64,000 nt of DNA from Streptomyces albus subsp. albus (GTDB lineage Bacteria > Actinomycetota > Actinomycetes > Streptomycetales > Streptomycetaceae). The stretch covers positions 124,001-188,000 of the forward strand of contig NZ_JODR01000018.1 of the NCBI RefSeq assembly GCF_000725885.1, written 5' to 3'. Positions 43,069-53,290 of the stretch are shown piece by piece. A program made the translations under genes and the position numbers. Each line of letters opens with the position of its first letter. Position 1 is the stretch's first letter. Below the pieces are notes generated by a model. It searched no databases, was not told where the DNA came from, and saw only the letters and a program-made list of their open reading frames with translations.

Positions 43069-45293
43069 CGGGGACCGCCGGCCGGTCCCGGCAACCGGAC
43101 GGAGCGGCACCGGTGGACAGTTCGGTACCGCCGCGCGGTGCGGTGCCGGTGGACGGTGCGGTGCCGCCGGGCGAGGCGGCCGGGTCCGGCACGGACGGCA
43201 CCGGCCCGGACACGGCCACCCGCGCCGACTCGGCCACCCGCGCGGTCACGCCCGCTGCCTCCGGTGCCGTTCCGGGCACTGGCCAGGCCACCGGCGCGGC
43301 CCCGGAGCGGGCCACCGGCCCGGAGACCGGCACGGACACCCGCTCGCAAGGTGCGCCCGGAGCGGGCCGCAAGAGTGCGCAGGGCGGGCGCAGTACACGC
43401 GACGCCGACGTGGACCTCCGCGAGGACGCTCACGTGGACATCCGCGAGGAGGCGCGCGAGGACGCCCACGAGACCGGCCCCGGCCACAACGCTCCCTCCC
43501 GCGACGAGGATGACGGCGCCGCACCGCGCGCCTTTCCCGGCCCCGGGAGCGCGCGCACGGCCGACGACTCCGCCGACGCGGCCGGCGACGGGACCGGCCC
43601 TGACGGTCCGTCCACCGACGAGGAGGACGACGACGGTGCCGCCTGGGGCCCGGAGGACGACCGTACCGAGGAGACGCTGCGCCTGCTGCGGGACAAGCGG
43701 CGGGCCCACCGTGGGCAGCGCCGCCGCGATCTGGCCGTCAGCGGATACGTGGCGCTGCTGTTCGCCGTCGGCTACGGGAGCACCCTGGGCTACCGCTTCG
43801 TGCGCGACCTGGAACACCTCGCCGCGCAGGACGGTGTGACCGAGGCGCTCCGGCGGGCCCTGCCGGCCGTACTCCTGCTGCTGGCCTGCGGGCTGGCGCT
43901 GCTCGCCGCGCGGGACGCCCTGTGGCGCGGCCCCGTGCTGGTCTCGCGCCCCGACCTGTCGTGGCTGCTGTCCCAGCCGTTGCGCCGGGAACGGATGCTG
44001 CGGCCGGTGTTCCGGTGGACGCTGGGCCTGCTGACGGCCGCCGGTGCGCTGTGCGCCGTCGGCGGTGCGGTGCTGCTGCGGCTGACCGGGCTGGCCGGGC
44101 TGGGGGAGGCGCTGGCGCTGTGTGCGCCCGCCGGTGTGTGCCTGCCGCCGCTGGCCGCCGCGCTCGCCCTCCAGGTGGAGCGCAGCGGGCGGGCGGCGGA
44201 CCGGGTGCGCGCTCTGACGCCGTACGTCCTGCTGGCGGTTGCCCTGCTCGCGGGGCAGGCGGCGTGGGCTGCGGCGGGCCACCGGTCGACGGTCCTGGAG
44301 ACGGCCGAACTGTGGTCCGGCCCCTGGGGGTGGGCGGCGCTGCCGGTGGTGCACGCCGTGACGGGGCAGGCGCCCGGCTGGCCGGTGGCCGTCGCGCTGC
44401 TGGCCGTCGCCGCGTCGGCGGCCGTGCTGCACGCCGACAAGGCGGCGGGGACGGTGCCGACCCGGCGGCTGCGGGCCCGCGCCGCGACCGTCGCCACCGT
44501 GACGTCCGTGCTGTGGTCCGCCGAACTGCGCGCCGCGCGGCTCGCCGTCACCGAAGCCCTCGCAGGTGGCACCACCGGCGCACGCCGCCGGCTGCGGGTG
44601 CCGCGCTCGCGCCGGCTCGCCGTCGTGTGGCGGGACGCCCTCGCCCTGCTGCGCGCACCGGAGCGGCTCGTCGCCGCCGCGCTGTGGCTGGGCGCCGGTG
44701 CCGGCACGGCCGCCCTCGCGGTGGCGCTGGACGGGGGAACCCGGCTGATCGTGCTGGCTGCCGCGCTGGCGCTCGGCTGGCTGGGCGTGGCCAGACTCGC
44801 GGAGACCGCGCGGCTGGAGACGGACGATCTGCGGCGCTCCTCGTGGTCACCGTTCCGGCTGCCCACTCTGCTGCTCATGCACGTGCTGGTGCCGGTGGCG
44901 GCCGGTGTGCTGCTCGCGCTGGCGGCTGCCGTGCCGTTCGCGCTGCAGGGCGGCGGCCGGGCACTGCTGCTGATGCCGCTGTGCGTACCGCCGTTCGCCG
45001 CCGCGGCGGTGCTGGCGGCGGCGCGCGGACCGGTGCGTACGGAACTGCTGTCGCTGGGGCTGGTGACGCCCGCCGGTGACGCCAGTGTCTTCGTCTTCCT
45101 CGGCTGGTACGCGGCTCCGTTCGTGTCCGCCGTGGGGCCGTTGACGGCCGCTCTCGGGCTGGGCGGAGTCCTCGACGCGGGGGCGCCGGTCTCGTCCCTC
45201 GTACGGCCCGTGGTGGTTGCCGCGGGGGTGACCGCGGTGTTGCTGTTCGCTGTCGTGCGGCGTGCGAAGGCGCTGGTGCGGCCGGCCGGCTGA
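43065..45293 (+). CDS. ABC-2-like permease with long disordered N-terminus
   Basis: A 742-aa partner of the preceding ATPase. The first 210 or so residues are low-complexity (Ala/Gly/Pro/Thr, then an acidic Asp/Glu-rich run ending TDEEDDDGAAWGPEDD) and carry no predicted fold. From about residue 220 there are some 10-12 membrane segments. Several actinobacterial ABC permeases of the DUF6297 type have this size and topology. The start overlaps the ATPase stop (ATGA). The 3' end is six bases from the convergent phosphoesterase gene. The exported substrate is unknown. Confidence 0.75.
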   Translation: MTGTAGRSRQPDGAAPVDSSVPPRGAVPVDGAVPPGEAAGSGTDGTGPDTATRADSATRAVTPAASGAVPGTGQATGAAPERATGPETGTDTRSQGAPGAGRKSAQGGRSTRDADVDLREDAHVDIREEAREDAHETGPGHNAPSRDEDDGAAPRAFPGPGSARTADDSADAAGDGTGPDGPSTDEEDDDGAAWGPEDDRTEETLRLLRDKRRAHRGQRRRDLAVSGYVALLFAVGYGSTLGYRFVRDLEHLAAQDGVTEALRRALPAVLLLLACGLALLAARDALWRGPVLVSRPDLSWLLSQPLRRERMLRPVFRWTLGLLTAAGALCAVGGAVLLRLTGLAGLGEALALCAPAGVCLPPLAAALALQVERSGRAADRVRALTPYVLLAVALLAGQAAWAAAGHRSTVLETAELWSGPWGWAALPVVHAVTGQAPGWPVAVALLAVAASAAVLHADKAAGTVPTRRLRARAATVATVTSVLWSAELRAARLAVTEALAGGTTGARRRLRVPRSRRLAVVWRDALALLRAPERLVAAALWLGAGAGTAALAVALDGGTRLIVLAAALALGWLGVARLAETARLETDDLRRSSWSPFRLPTLLLMHVLVPVAAGVLLALAAAVPFALQGGGRALLLMPLCVPPFAAAAVLAAARGPVRTELLSLGLVTPAGDASVFVFLGWYAAPFVSAVGPLTAALGLGGVLDAGAPVSSLVRPVVVAAGVTAVLLFAVVRRAKALVRPAG

Positions 45294-45299
45294 GCGGTT

Positions 45300-46148
45300 T
45301 CAGCCGGCCGCCGGGGCCGGCAGGATCTGCCTCAGCAGCCCGCGCGGGTGCCCCCGGCGGCGCCATTCCCGCGGGTAGCCGACGGAGACCTCTTCGAAGC
45401 GGACCCCGTCGTGGTACGTGGTGCGGGGGATGTGCAGATGGCCGTAGACGACGGCGGCCACGTTGTAGGCGGTGTGCCAGTCGGCCGTCAGTTCCGTACC
45501 GCACCACTGGGCGAACTCGGGGTACCACATGACGTCGGTCGGCTCCCGCAGCAGCGGCCAGTGGCCGGCCAGGACGACAGGGGTGTCCGCGTCAAGAGCG
45601 TCGAGGCGCCGCCGGGTGGCCGCCACCCGCTCGCGGCACCAGGCGTCGATCGTCGGGTAGGGGTCGGGGTGGAGCAGATACTCGTCGGTGCACACGACAC
45701 CGGCCTCGTGGGCCCGGGCCAGTGACTCCTCCTTGGTGCGCGTCCCGCGTACTCGGAAGGTGTAGTCGTACAGCAGGAACAGCGGCGCGATCACCACCTC
45801 GCCGTCCGGGCCCGACCAGCGCGCATAGGGGTCCTCGGGCGTCAGGATGCCCAGGGAGCGGCACAGTTCGACCAGGCGCGCGTACCGGGCGGCGCCCCGC
45901 AACTGGACGGCGTCGCCGCGCGGGGTCCACAGTTCGTGGTTGCCGGGTGTCCAGATGACGCGGGCGAACCGTTCGGCCAGCAGGCGCAGTCCCCATTCGA
46001 TGTCGGCGAAGATCTCGGCGACGTCTCCGGCCACGATCAGCCAGTCCTCGTCCGTGTGGGGACGCAGTGACTCGGTGACCGGTCTGTTGTCGGCCATGCC
46101 CACGTGCAGATCGCTCACCGCCAGCAGGCGGCCTCGGCCCGATGTCAT
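45300..46148 (-). CDS. metallophosphoesterase
   Basis: The 282-aa protein has all calcineurin-like phosphoesterase motifs in order: DLHVG (near residue 12), GDVAE, GNHELW, a GHWP motif and YGHLHI near the C-terminus, which bind two metal ions. It has no signal peptide or membrane segment. The GDVAE and GNHELW forms are shared by small actinobacterial phosphodiesterases. The ATG is preceded by a G-rich run. It is convergent with the ABC permease and 102 bp before the narI end on the same strand, so it is probably read separately from the nar operon. Confidence 0.9.
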   Translation of the reverse strand: MTSGRGRLLAVSDLHVGMADNRPVTESLRPHTDEDWLIVAGDVAEIFADIEWGLRLLAERFARVIWTPGNHELWTPRGDAVQLRGAARYARLVELCRSLGILTPEDPYARWSGPDGEVVIAPLFLLYDYTFRVRGTRTKEESLARAHEAGVVCTDEYLLHPDPYPTIDAWCRERVAATRRRLDALDADTPVVLAGHWPLLREPTDVMWYPEFAQWCGTELTADWHTAYNVAAVVYGHLHIPRTTYHDGVRFEEVSVGYPREWRRRGHPRGLLRQILPAPAAG

Positions 46149-46250
46149 ACGGCATTCCCCCCCCCTGATGGCCCACGCCGTCCCTGTGCCGCCCCGACGA
46201 TAACCGCCGGGACCCCCGCGGCGCAGGACGGCCGGGAACGTCCGGGTGGA

Positions 46251-46973
46251 CTACCGGCGTGCCCGGCGGGCTCGCGGCCCGCCGGGCGGCACGGTGCGGC
46301 CCCGGGAGCGGTAGACGATGTACGGGCGCACCAGGTAGCCCAGCGGCGCCGTGAAGGCGTGCACCAGCCGGCTGAACGGCCACAGGGTGAACAGCGCCAT
46401 CGCCAGCAGTGCGTGCACCTGGTAGACGAGCGGGGCCTGCCGCATGGCCGCCACGTCCGGGTCGAGCGCGAAGAGGCTGCGGAACCACACGGACACGCCC
46501 AGCCGGTAGTCGTAGGAGCCGGAGATCCCGCTGGAGGCGGTCGCCGCCAGCCCGGCCAGCAGCACCACCAGCAGCACGGGCAGGACGACGCGGTCGCTGC
46601 GGCTGGTGGCGGCGCGCACGGCCGGTACCCGCAGTCTCCGCCACAGCAGCACCGTCAGGCCGGCCAGTGCGGCGAGACCGGCCGCCCCGCCCGCGATCAG
46701 CGCGTTGAGGTGGTAGACGTGCTCGCTCACCCGCAGCCGGTCCGTCACCTGTTCGGGGACCAGCAGCCCCAGAACATGGCCGCAGAACACGAAGAACAGT
46801 CCGTAGTGGAACAGCGGTCCGCCCACCCGCAGCAGCCGGCTCTCGTGCAGCTGGCTGGAACGGGTGGTGAAACCGAACCGGTCGTAGCGGTACCGCCATG
46901 CGGTGCCGCCCAGGAAAACGGCGAGCACCAGGTACGGCAGGACGCCCCACAGGGCGATGTGGAGGTGCGTCAC
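46251..46973 (-). CDS. narI: respiratory nitrate reductase gamma subunit (cytochrome b)
   Basis: A 240-aa membrane protein with five hydrophobic helices that passes electrons from menaquinol to NarH. Haem-ligand histidines can be placed in GGPLFHYGLFFVFCGHVLG and in VYQVHALLAMALFTLWPFSRLVH. The start is a GTG whose first bases overlap the narJ stop. A basic Arg/Pro-rich tail ends the protein. It is the last gene of the nar operon. Confidence 0.95.
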   Translation of the reverse strand: MTHLHIALWGVLPYLVLAVFLGGTAWRYRYDRFGFTTRSSQLHESRLLRVGGPLFHYGLFFVFCGHVLGLLVPEQVTDRLRVSEHVYHLNALIAGGAAGLAALAGLTVLLWRRLRVPAVRAATSRSDRVVLPVLLVVLLAGLAATASSGISGSYDYRLGVSVWFRSLFALDPDVAAMRQAPLVYQVHALLAMALFTLWPFSRLVHAFTAPLGYLVRPYIVYRSRGRTVPPGGPRARRARR

Positions 46974-47647
46974 CGGCGTGGGCCTTCCGTGCGGGAGAAC
47001 AGTGTGCCTTCCGTGCGGGGAAACGGGACGGGGGCGGGCGTGCCGGGGGCGGGCGGCGCGGCGGTGCGCAGGCCGACGGTTTCGGTGGGCGGCCCCGACC
47101 GCGCCAGCGCCCGCACGGCGGCACGTTCGGCGCGCGGCGGGGCCGGCAGGGTACTCAGGACCGCGCCGAGCACATGACGGTAGGGGCTGCCGTACCGCGC
47201 CAGTGCCTCGGTCAGCAGGGTGAGCGCCGCCCGGTGGTCCGCCAGCAGCCGGCCACCCGGCTCAGGACAACGGGCCGCGAACTCCAGGACGCCCGGCAGG
47301 AAGTCGGGCAGCTCCCCCTGACTCACCTCCCAGCCGTGCTGTCGCATCAACGCCTTGAGGGCGGCCAGCGCGGCGCCCCGGGCGCGGGTGTCGCCGTGGG
47401 TGTAGTACGTGAGATGGAGGGTGCGCCGCCTGCTGCGGTCGAAAGTGGCCACATAGCGGGCGGCGGGCTCCAGCCCGGAGGCGTCCGCGGCCTCGGCGCA
47501 GAACCGCAGCAGCCCGGCACGGGAGGCGCAGGAGGCGGCGGGCACCTCTTCCAGCGTCGTGGTGACGGTCCGCAGCCGTGCCGGCCAGCCGTCGTCCGGG
47601 TAGCTCAGCAGGAGGGACGCGGCCTGGTGCACGAGCGGGGCGGTCAT
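46970..47647 (-). CDS. narJ: nitrate reductase assembly chaperone
   Basis: A 225-aa soluble helical protein of the NarJ/TorD-type chaperone family, which loads the molybdenum cofactor and controls membrane targeting of NarGH. The conserved block HLTYYTHGDTRARGAAL lies at about 78-95. The ATG overlaps the narH stop (ATGA), and its stop overlaps the narI GTG. The C-terminal 50 residues are Pro/Ala-rich and not conserved. Confidence 0.92.
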   Translation of the reverse strand: MTAPLVHQAASLLLSYPDDGWPARLRTVTTTLEEVPAASCASRAGLLRFCAEAADASGLEPAARYVATFDRSRRRTLHLTYYTHGDTRARGAALAALKALMRQHGWEVSQGELPDFLPGVLEFAARCPEPGGRLLADHRAALTLLTEALARYGSPYRHVLGAVLSTLPAPPRAERAAVRALARSGPPTETVGLRTAAPPAPGTPAPVPFPRTEGTLFSRTEGPRR

Positions 47648-49347
47648 GAGCCGTCCCCGTTCCGGCGACGGGGGAAGAGACCGGCGGGCCGGCCTTTTCC
47701 GTTCCAGCCGAGCAGATTGAGCCGTCCGGCGGTGGGGGAGGCGCCCGTGTCGCGGGCCTGGGCGGCGGTCTGCGTCGGGATGTGTGCGAGCGGTGCCGTG
47801 GAGTGGAAGGTCTCCGCCGGGTCCGGGTACATACCGGGGCCGCCCTCGGTCTCGAGTCCGCAGCCTGTTGCGGCGGGGTCGCGTGGCGCCTCGCCCGTGT
47901 AGCCGGTGGGGATCACGTACCGCTCCTCGTACTTGGCCACTGCCAGCAGCCGGTACATCTCCTCCATGTCGGCGGCTTCCATGCCGACGGCCTCAGCCAG
48001 CCGCGGGTCGCGTTCCTCGCCGAGGTTGATGCGGCGCATGTACGAGCGCATCGCCGCCAGCCGGCACAGCGCCGCCTCGACGGGGCCGGTGTCGCCCGCG
48101 GTGAACAGGCCCGCCAGATACTCCAGGGGGATGCGCAGCGAGTCGATGGCGCCGAACAGCTTCGCGGGGTCCTCACCGTCGTGACCGTCGCGGGTGAGGG
48201 CCTCCACGACGGGGGAGAGCGGCGGCACATACCAGACCATCGGCATGGTGCGGTACTCCGGGTGGAGCGGCAGCGCGATCCGGTAGCGGCTGATGAGGGC
48301 CCGCACGGGGGAGCGGCGGGCGGCCGTCACCCAGTCGTGGGGAATTCCGGACTCCTCGGCGGCACGCGCCACCAGCGGGTCGTCCGGGTCGAGGAAGCAG
48401 GCCAACTGCGCCTCGTAGAGGTCCTTCTCGTCCGCGGTGGCCGCGGCCTCGCCCACCCGGTCGGCGTCGTACAGCATGACGCCCAGGTAGCGCAGGCGGC
48501 CCACGCAGGTCTCGGAGCAGACGGTCGGCTCGCCCGCTTCGATGCGCGGGTAGCATAGGGTGCACTTTTCCGCTTTGCCGGTGCGGTGGTTGAAATAAAC
48601 CTTCTTGTACGGGCAGCCCGACACGCACATCCGCCAGCCGCGGCAGCGGTCCTGGTCGACCAGCACGATGCCGTCCTCGATGCGCTTGTAGAGCGCGCCC
48701 GAGGGGCAGACGGCCACACACGTGGGGTTGAGGCAGTGCTCGCAGATGCGCGGCAGGTGGAACATGAACGCCTGCTCGTACTCCAGCCGTACCCGCTCGC
48801 CGACCTCACCGAGCCGTTTGAGCACCGGATCGTCCGCCAGATGCGCGGGCCCGCCGCCCAGATCGTCGTCCCAGTTGGGCCCCCAGGTGATCTCGGTGTC
48901 GGTGCCGTCGATGAGGGAGCGGGGGCGCGCGGTGGGCAGATCGTCGCCGAGCGGGGCGGTGGTGAGGGTCTCGTAGTCGTAGGTCCAGGGCTGGTAGTAG
49001 TCGTCGAGGGCGGGCAGCTCCGGGTTGGCGAAGAGCCGGGCCAGCCTGCGGGCGCGGCCTCCGGTGCGCGGCACCAGCCGGCCGTGCGACAGCCGCCAGC
49101 CGCCCTTCCACCTGTCCTGGTCCTCGTGGCCGCGGGGGTATCCCTGGCCGGGACGGGTCTCCACGTTGTTGAACCACGCGTACTCGGTGCCGGGCCGGTT
49201 CGTCCAGGTCTGCTTGCAGGTGACCGAACAGGTGTGGCAGCCGATGCACTTGTCGAGGTTCATCACCATGGCGACCTGCGCCATGACCCGGCCTGCGGGG
49301 GCGCCCGCCATCCGGGAGTTGCCGGAGCGGAGGGTCTTCTTCCTCAT
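47644..49347 (-). CDS. narH: respiratory nitrate reductase beta subunit
   Basis: An Fe-S electron-transfer subunit of 567 aa if started at the ATG at 49347, which has a GGAG ten bases upstream. Four cluster motifs are visible: CIGCHTCSVTCKQTW, CEHCLNPTCVAVCPSG, CRGWRMCVSGCPYKK (tryptophan instead of cysteine, giving a 3Fe-4S cluster) and CTLCYPR with CSETC. The usual NarH start is close to VMAQVAMVMNLDKC, so about 22 extra residues (MRKKTLRSGNSRM and on) precede it. No stop codon separates this frame from narG upstream: narG and narH form one continuous frame (see narG). Confidence 0.88.
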   Translation of the reverse strand: MRKKTLRSGNSRMAGAPAGRVMAQVAMVMNLDKCIGCHTCSVTCKQTWTNRPGTEYAWFNNVETRPGQGYPRGHEDQDRWKGGWRLSHGRLVPRTGGRARRLARLFANPELPALDDYYQPWTYDYETLTTAPLGDDLPTARPRSLIDGTDTEITWGPNWDDDLGGGPAHLADDPVLKRLGEVGERVRLEYEQAFMFHLPRICEHCLNPTCVAVCPSGALYKRIEDGIVLVDQDRCRGWRMCVSGCPYKKVYFNHRTGKAEKCTLCYPRIEAGEPTVCSETCVGRLRYLGVMLYDADRVGEAAATADEKDLYEAQLACFLDPDDPLVARAAEESGIPHDWVTAARRSPVRALISRYRIALPLHPEYRTMPMVWYVPPLSPVVEALTRDGHDGEDPAKLFGAIDSLRIPLEYLAGLFTAGDTGPVEAALCRLAAMRSYMRRINLGEERDPRLAEAVGMEAADMEEMYRLLAVAKYEERYVIPTGYTGEAPRDPAATGCGLETEGGPGMYPDPAETFHSTAPLAHIPTQTAAQARDTGASPTAGRLNLLGWNGKGRPAGLFPRRRNGDGS

Positions 49348-52300
49348 GACGGTCAGAACTCCACGGGCTGGGTGCGGCGAGCGGATGACGGTGACGGCGT
49401 CACGCTGGTTGCCGGTCGGCCCGTAGTAGTTGGGCGCGAAGGACAACTGGGCGTGACCACCGATCAGATGGGTCGGCTTGATCAGGAGCTTCGTCAGCGC
49501 GTTGTGGACCCCGCCCCGGCGGCCCGTCGTCTGGGACTTGGGGACGTTCACCAGACGCTCCTGCACGTGGTACATGAACACCGTGCCGCGCGGCATCCGG
49601 TGCGAGACCACGGCACGGGCCGCCACGACGCCGTTGCCGTTGACCGCTTCGATCCAGTCGTTGTCGGCCACGCCGATCGCCTCGGCGTCCTCGACCGACA
49701 GCCAGACGACCGGTCCGCCGCGCGCCAGCGTCTGCATCAGCAGGTTCTCCTGGTACTCGGAGTGGATCGACCACTTCGAGTGCGGGGTGAGATAGCGCAC
49801 GGTCACCGAACGGGAGCCGCCGTCCGCGCGGTCGGTGTGCTCGCCCAGTGCCGCCAGGTCCAGCGGGGGACGGTAGACCGGGAGCTGCTCACCCAGTTCG
49901 GCCATCCACGCGTGGTCCAGGTAGAAGTGCTGGCGTCCGGTGAGGGTGTGCCAGGGCTTGCGGTGCTCGGTGTTGACCGTGAAGGGGGAGTAGCGGCGGT
50001 CCGGGGCCTCCTTGCCCGACCATTCGAAACTGGTGCCCACCTGGACGGGACGGGTCTGGGTGTCGGAGAAGACCACACGCCGCTCGGCCACCGATGCGGC
50101 CAGGTCCTCCAGCCCGCTGCCGGGGCCGCACCGCCTGGCGAGCGCCTCCAGCCCCTGGGCGGCCAGCCGTCCGTTGGTGGTGCCGGAGAGCGCCAGGATC
50201 GCCTCGCACAGCTTCACATCCGTGTCCAGCAGCGGACGTCCCGCGGCCACCCCGTCCCGGGCGGTGCCGCAGCGGTCCGCCAGCCAGCGGCACTCCGCCT
50301 CCGGGCGCACGGTGACACCCCGTACGGTCATGCCCTCGCGTTCCGTCAGCGGCCCCAGGGCGGCGAGTTTGCGGGCGATAGCGGTGTAGTCACGCTCCAC
50401 CACGGTGAATTCGGGCAGCTCGTGCGCGCCGGCCGGTGACGCGGCACCGTCCGGTCCGGGCGGAGCCCCGCGCGACGGCTGCGCTGTCTCGCCCGGGGTG
50501 TCGTGCTGGAGGGCGGTGGCCACCAGATCGTGGGCGACGCCGAGGCGGCCCTCGGCCAGTTCACCGACGCGGGCCGCCAGCCCGTGGAAGATCTCAAAAT
50601 CGGTCCTGGCCTGCCAGGGCGGGCTGATCGCCGGGGAGAAGGCATGCACATAGGGGTGCATGTCCGTGCTGGACAGATCGTGCTTCTCGTACCAGGTGGC
50701 GGCCGGCAGCACGAGGTCCGCGTAGAGCGTCGTGGACGTCATCCGGAAGTCCAGCGCAAGCAGCAGGTCCAATTTGCCCCGCGGCGCCTCGGGACGCCAG
50801 GTCACCTCGCGCGGCCTGCGCCCCGGCGGTGCCTCGTCGGCCGCGGCGTTGTCGCTCGCGCCCAGCAGATGCCGCAGGAAGAACTCGTTGCCCTTCGCCG
50901 ACGAGCCGATCAGGTTCGCCCGCCACACTGTCAGCACCCGGGGCCAGTTGGCGGGCGCGTCCGGGTCCTCGCAGGCGAAGCGCAGCGAGCCGTCGGCCAG
51001 CCGGGAGGCGACCCAGGCCCCCGGGTCGGCCCCGCTCTCCCGCACCCGCCGCCCCAGCTCCAGCGGGTTCTCCGAGAACGTGGGGTAGGAGGGCATCCAG
51101 CCCCTTCGTGCCGACTGTGCCACCAGGTCCACGGTGTGCAGACCGGTGAACAGCCCGCGCGCGGTCGGTGCGGTCAGCGCGTCCGCGCGGAAGCTCTCGT
51201 ACCGCCACTGGTCGGTGTGGAGGAACCAGTAGGGGGTGCCCGCCATCTGCCGGGAGGGCCGCACCCAGTCGGCGGCCGTCTGCATCTGCTGCCAGCCGGC
51301 GTAGGGGCGTACCTTCTCCTGCCCGACGTAGTGCGCCCAGCCGCCGCCGTTGACGCCCTGGCAGCCGGTGAGGGCCAGCAGCGCCAGGAACGAGCGGTAG
51401 ATGGTGTCGGAGTGGAACCAGTGGTTGGTGCCCGCGCCCATCACGATCATGCAGCGGCCCCGTGTCTTCTCCGCCGTGGTGGCGAACTCGCGTGCCGCGC
51501 GCACCACCGCGCCGGCCGGCACGGACGTCAGACGCTCCTGCCAGGCGGGCGTACACGGCTCCTCCGCGTCGTCGTAGCCCGCCGGCCACTGGCCGGGCAG
51601 CCCGGGACGGTGCACGCCGTAGCGGGCCAGCAGCAGGTCGTAGACGGTGGTGACGGTGCGGCCCGCGACGGTTGTCACCGGCACCGAACGGCGGACGGTG
51701 CCCACCGGGGCCGCTGCGTCCCCGGGCGCCCCGTCCGCGTCGCCGTGCGTGCTCTCGAAACGGGGCAGCACCGTCTCCACCGTCCGGCAGCCGTCCGCGT
51801 AGAGGCTCAGCAGGGGGTCCACGTCTCCCAGGTCGAGGTTCCAGCGCCCCTCGCCCTGTGGGGACCAGCGCTCTCCCAGCGTCCCGTTGGGCACCACCGG
51901 GGCACCGGTACGGCCGTCCAGCAGCAGGGGCCGCCACCGGTCGGCGGCATCACCCCCGGGCGCGAGATCCGCGGCCGTCACGAACGCGCCCGGCACGTGG
52001 CCGCCGTCATCCCCGGGCTCCATCTCCACGAGGAACGGCAGATCGGTGAAGCGTTTCACGTAGTCGGTGAAGCAGGGCACTTGGCGGCGCACGAAGAACT
52101 CCGTCAGCACCACGTGGCCCATGGCCATCGCGACCGCCCCGTCCGTCCCCGGGTGCGGATGCAGCCACTCGTCGGCGAACTTCGCCGCGTCCGAGTAGTC
52201 CGGGGAGACGACGACCACCTTCTGTCCCCGGTAGCGGGCCTCCGTCATCCAGTGCGCGTCGGGAGTCCGGGTCACCGGCACGTTCGAGCCCCACAGCATC

Positions 52301-53097
52301 AGATACGCCGCGTCCCACCAGTCACCCGATTCGGGCACGTCCGTCTGGTCGCCGAAGACCTGCGGCGAGGCGATCGGCAGATCCGCGTACCAGTCGTAGA
52401 AGGAGAGCATCGGGGCGCCGATCAGCGACATGAAACGGGCTCCGACCGCGTGCGAGGCCATCGACATCGCCGGGATGGGGGAGAAGCCCGCGATCCGGTC
52501 CGGGCCGTGGGCGACGAGAGTGTGCACATGCGCCGCCGCGGCGATCTCCAGGGCCTCGTCCCAGCCGATCCGCACCAGTCCGCCCTTGCCACGCGCGGCC
52601 TGGTAACGCCGGCGGCGTCCGGGATCGCCGGTGATCTCCGCCCAGGCGGCGACCGGGTCGCCCAGCCGCGCCCGCGCCTCGCGGTACATCTCCACCAGCA
52701 CCCCGCGGGCGTGCGGGTAGCGGACCCGGGGGGGCGAGTAGGTGTACCAGGAGAACGACGCGCCCCGCGGACATCCGCGCGGCTCGTACTCGGGCCGGTC
52801 GGGCCCGACCGAGGGGTAATCGGTCTGCTGCGTCTCCCAGGTGATCAGTCCGTCCTTGACGTAGACCTTCCACGAGCACGAACCGGTGCAGTTGACCCCG
52901 TGGGTGGAGCGCACCACCTTGTCGTGGGCCCAGCGCTCCCGGTACGGCTCGTCGTTGACCCGCTGGTCGGGACGGTAGGCGGCGCGCAGGTCCGGTGTGG
53001 TGTCCGTGCGCCGGAGTGCCGTGCCTGCCGCGAGGAGCCGGTCGGCGGCCGTCATCGCGGCCCTCTCCGCTTTCTGACGCGCTGTGAGGCGTCGCAT
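49348..53097 (-). CDS. narG: respiratory nitrate reductase alpha subunit, frame continuous with narH
   Basis: The molybdenum-containing catalytic subunit, about 1250 aa before the narH start. HGVNCTGSCSWKVYVKDG and RGCPRGASFSW hold the FS0 cluster residues, YDWYADLP the Mo region, and NYYGPTGNQRD is the usual near-C-terminal signature. The ATG (MRRLTARQKAERA) follows AAGGG. The frame has no stop: after AVTVIRSPHPA it runs straight into narH. One base out of frame at the same place reads PVEF and TGA, which looks like a natural NarG end, so a one-base insertion near 49360-49370 could have fused the subunits. Separate NarH synthesis from its own ATG remains possible. Confidence 0.88.
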
Positions 53098-53223
53098 GGG
53101 AACCAACCCTTCTGGGCTCCGCTCGTGGGTGACACGGCGGACGCCCTTCCGCGATCCGGAACTCCCCCGCTCGGACCACAGCGTCCCGCGCGTTCCTGTG
53201 GAACACGCTGGCATTACGGGTTA

Positions 53224-53233
53224 GTTGGCCAAC
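53224..53233. promoter_or_regulatory. palindrome in the narG upstream region
   Basis: GTTGGCCAAC is a perfect 10-bp palindrome 127 bp before the narG ATG, flanked by TA. The area 53215-53290 is relatively A+T-rich for this genome and is the likely nar promoter region. No known regulator site is assigned. Confidence 0.3.
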
Positions 53234-53290
53234 GCTATACCGAGTTTTCCGTCGGCTTTGCCGTTATTGTCGGCTTCCCCTACCGTGGGT

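Noticed and set aside
43065..43700. Disordered first 210 residues of the ABC permease as a separate gene
   Set aside because: The frame is continuous, the ATGA overlap with the ATPase gene fixes the start, and no internal start with a good ribosome binding site stands out.
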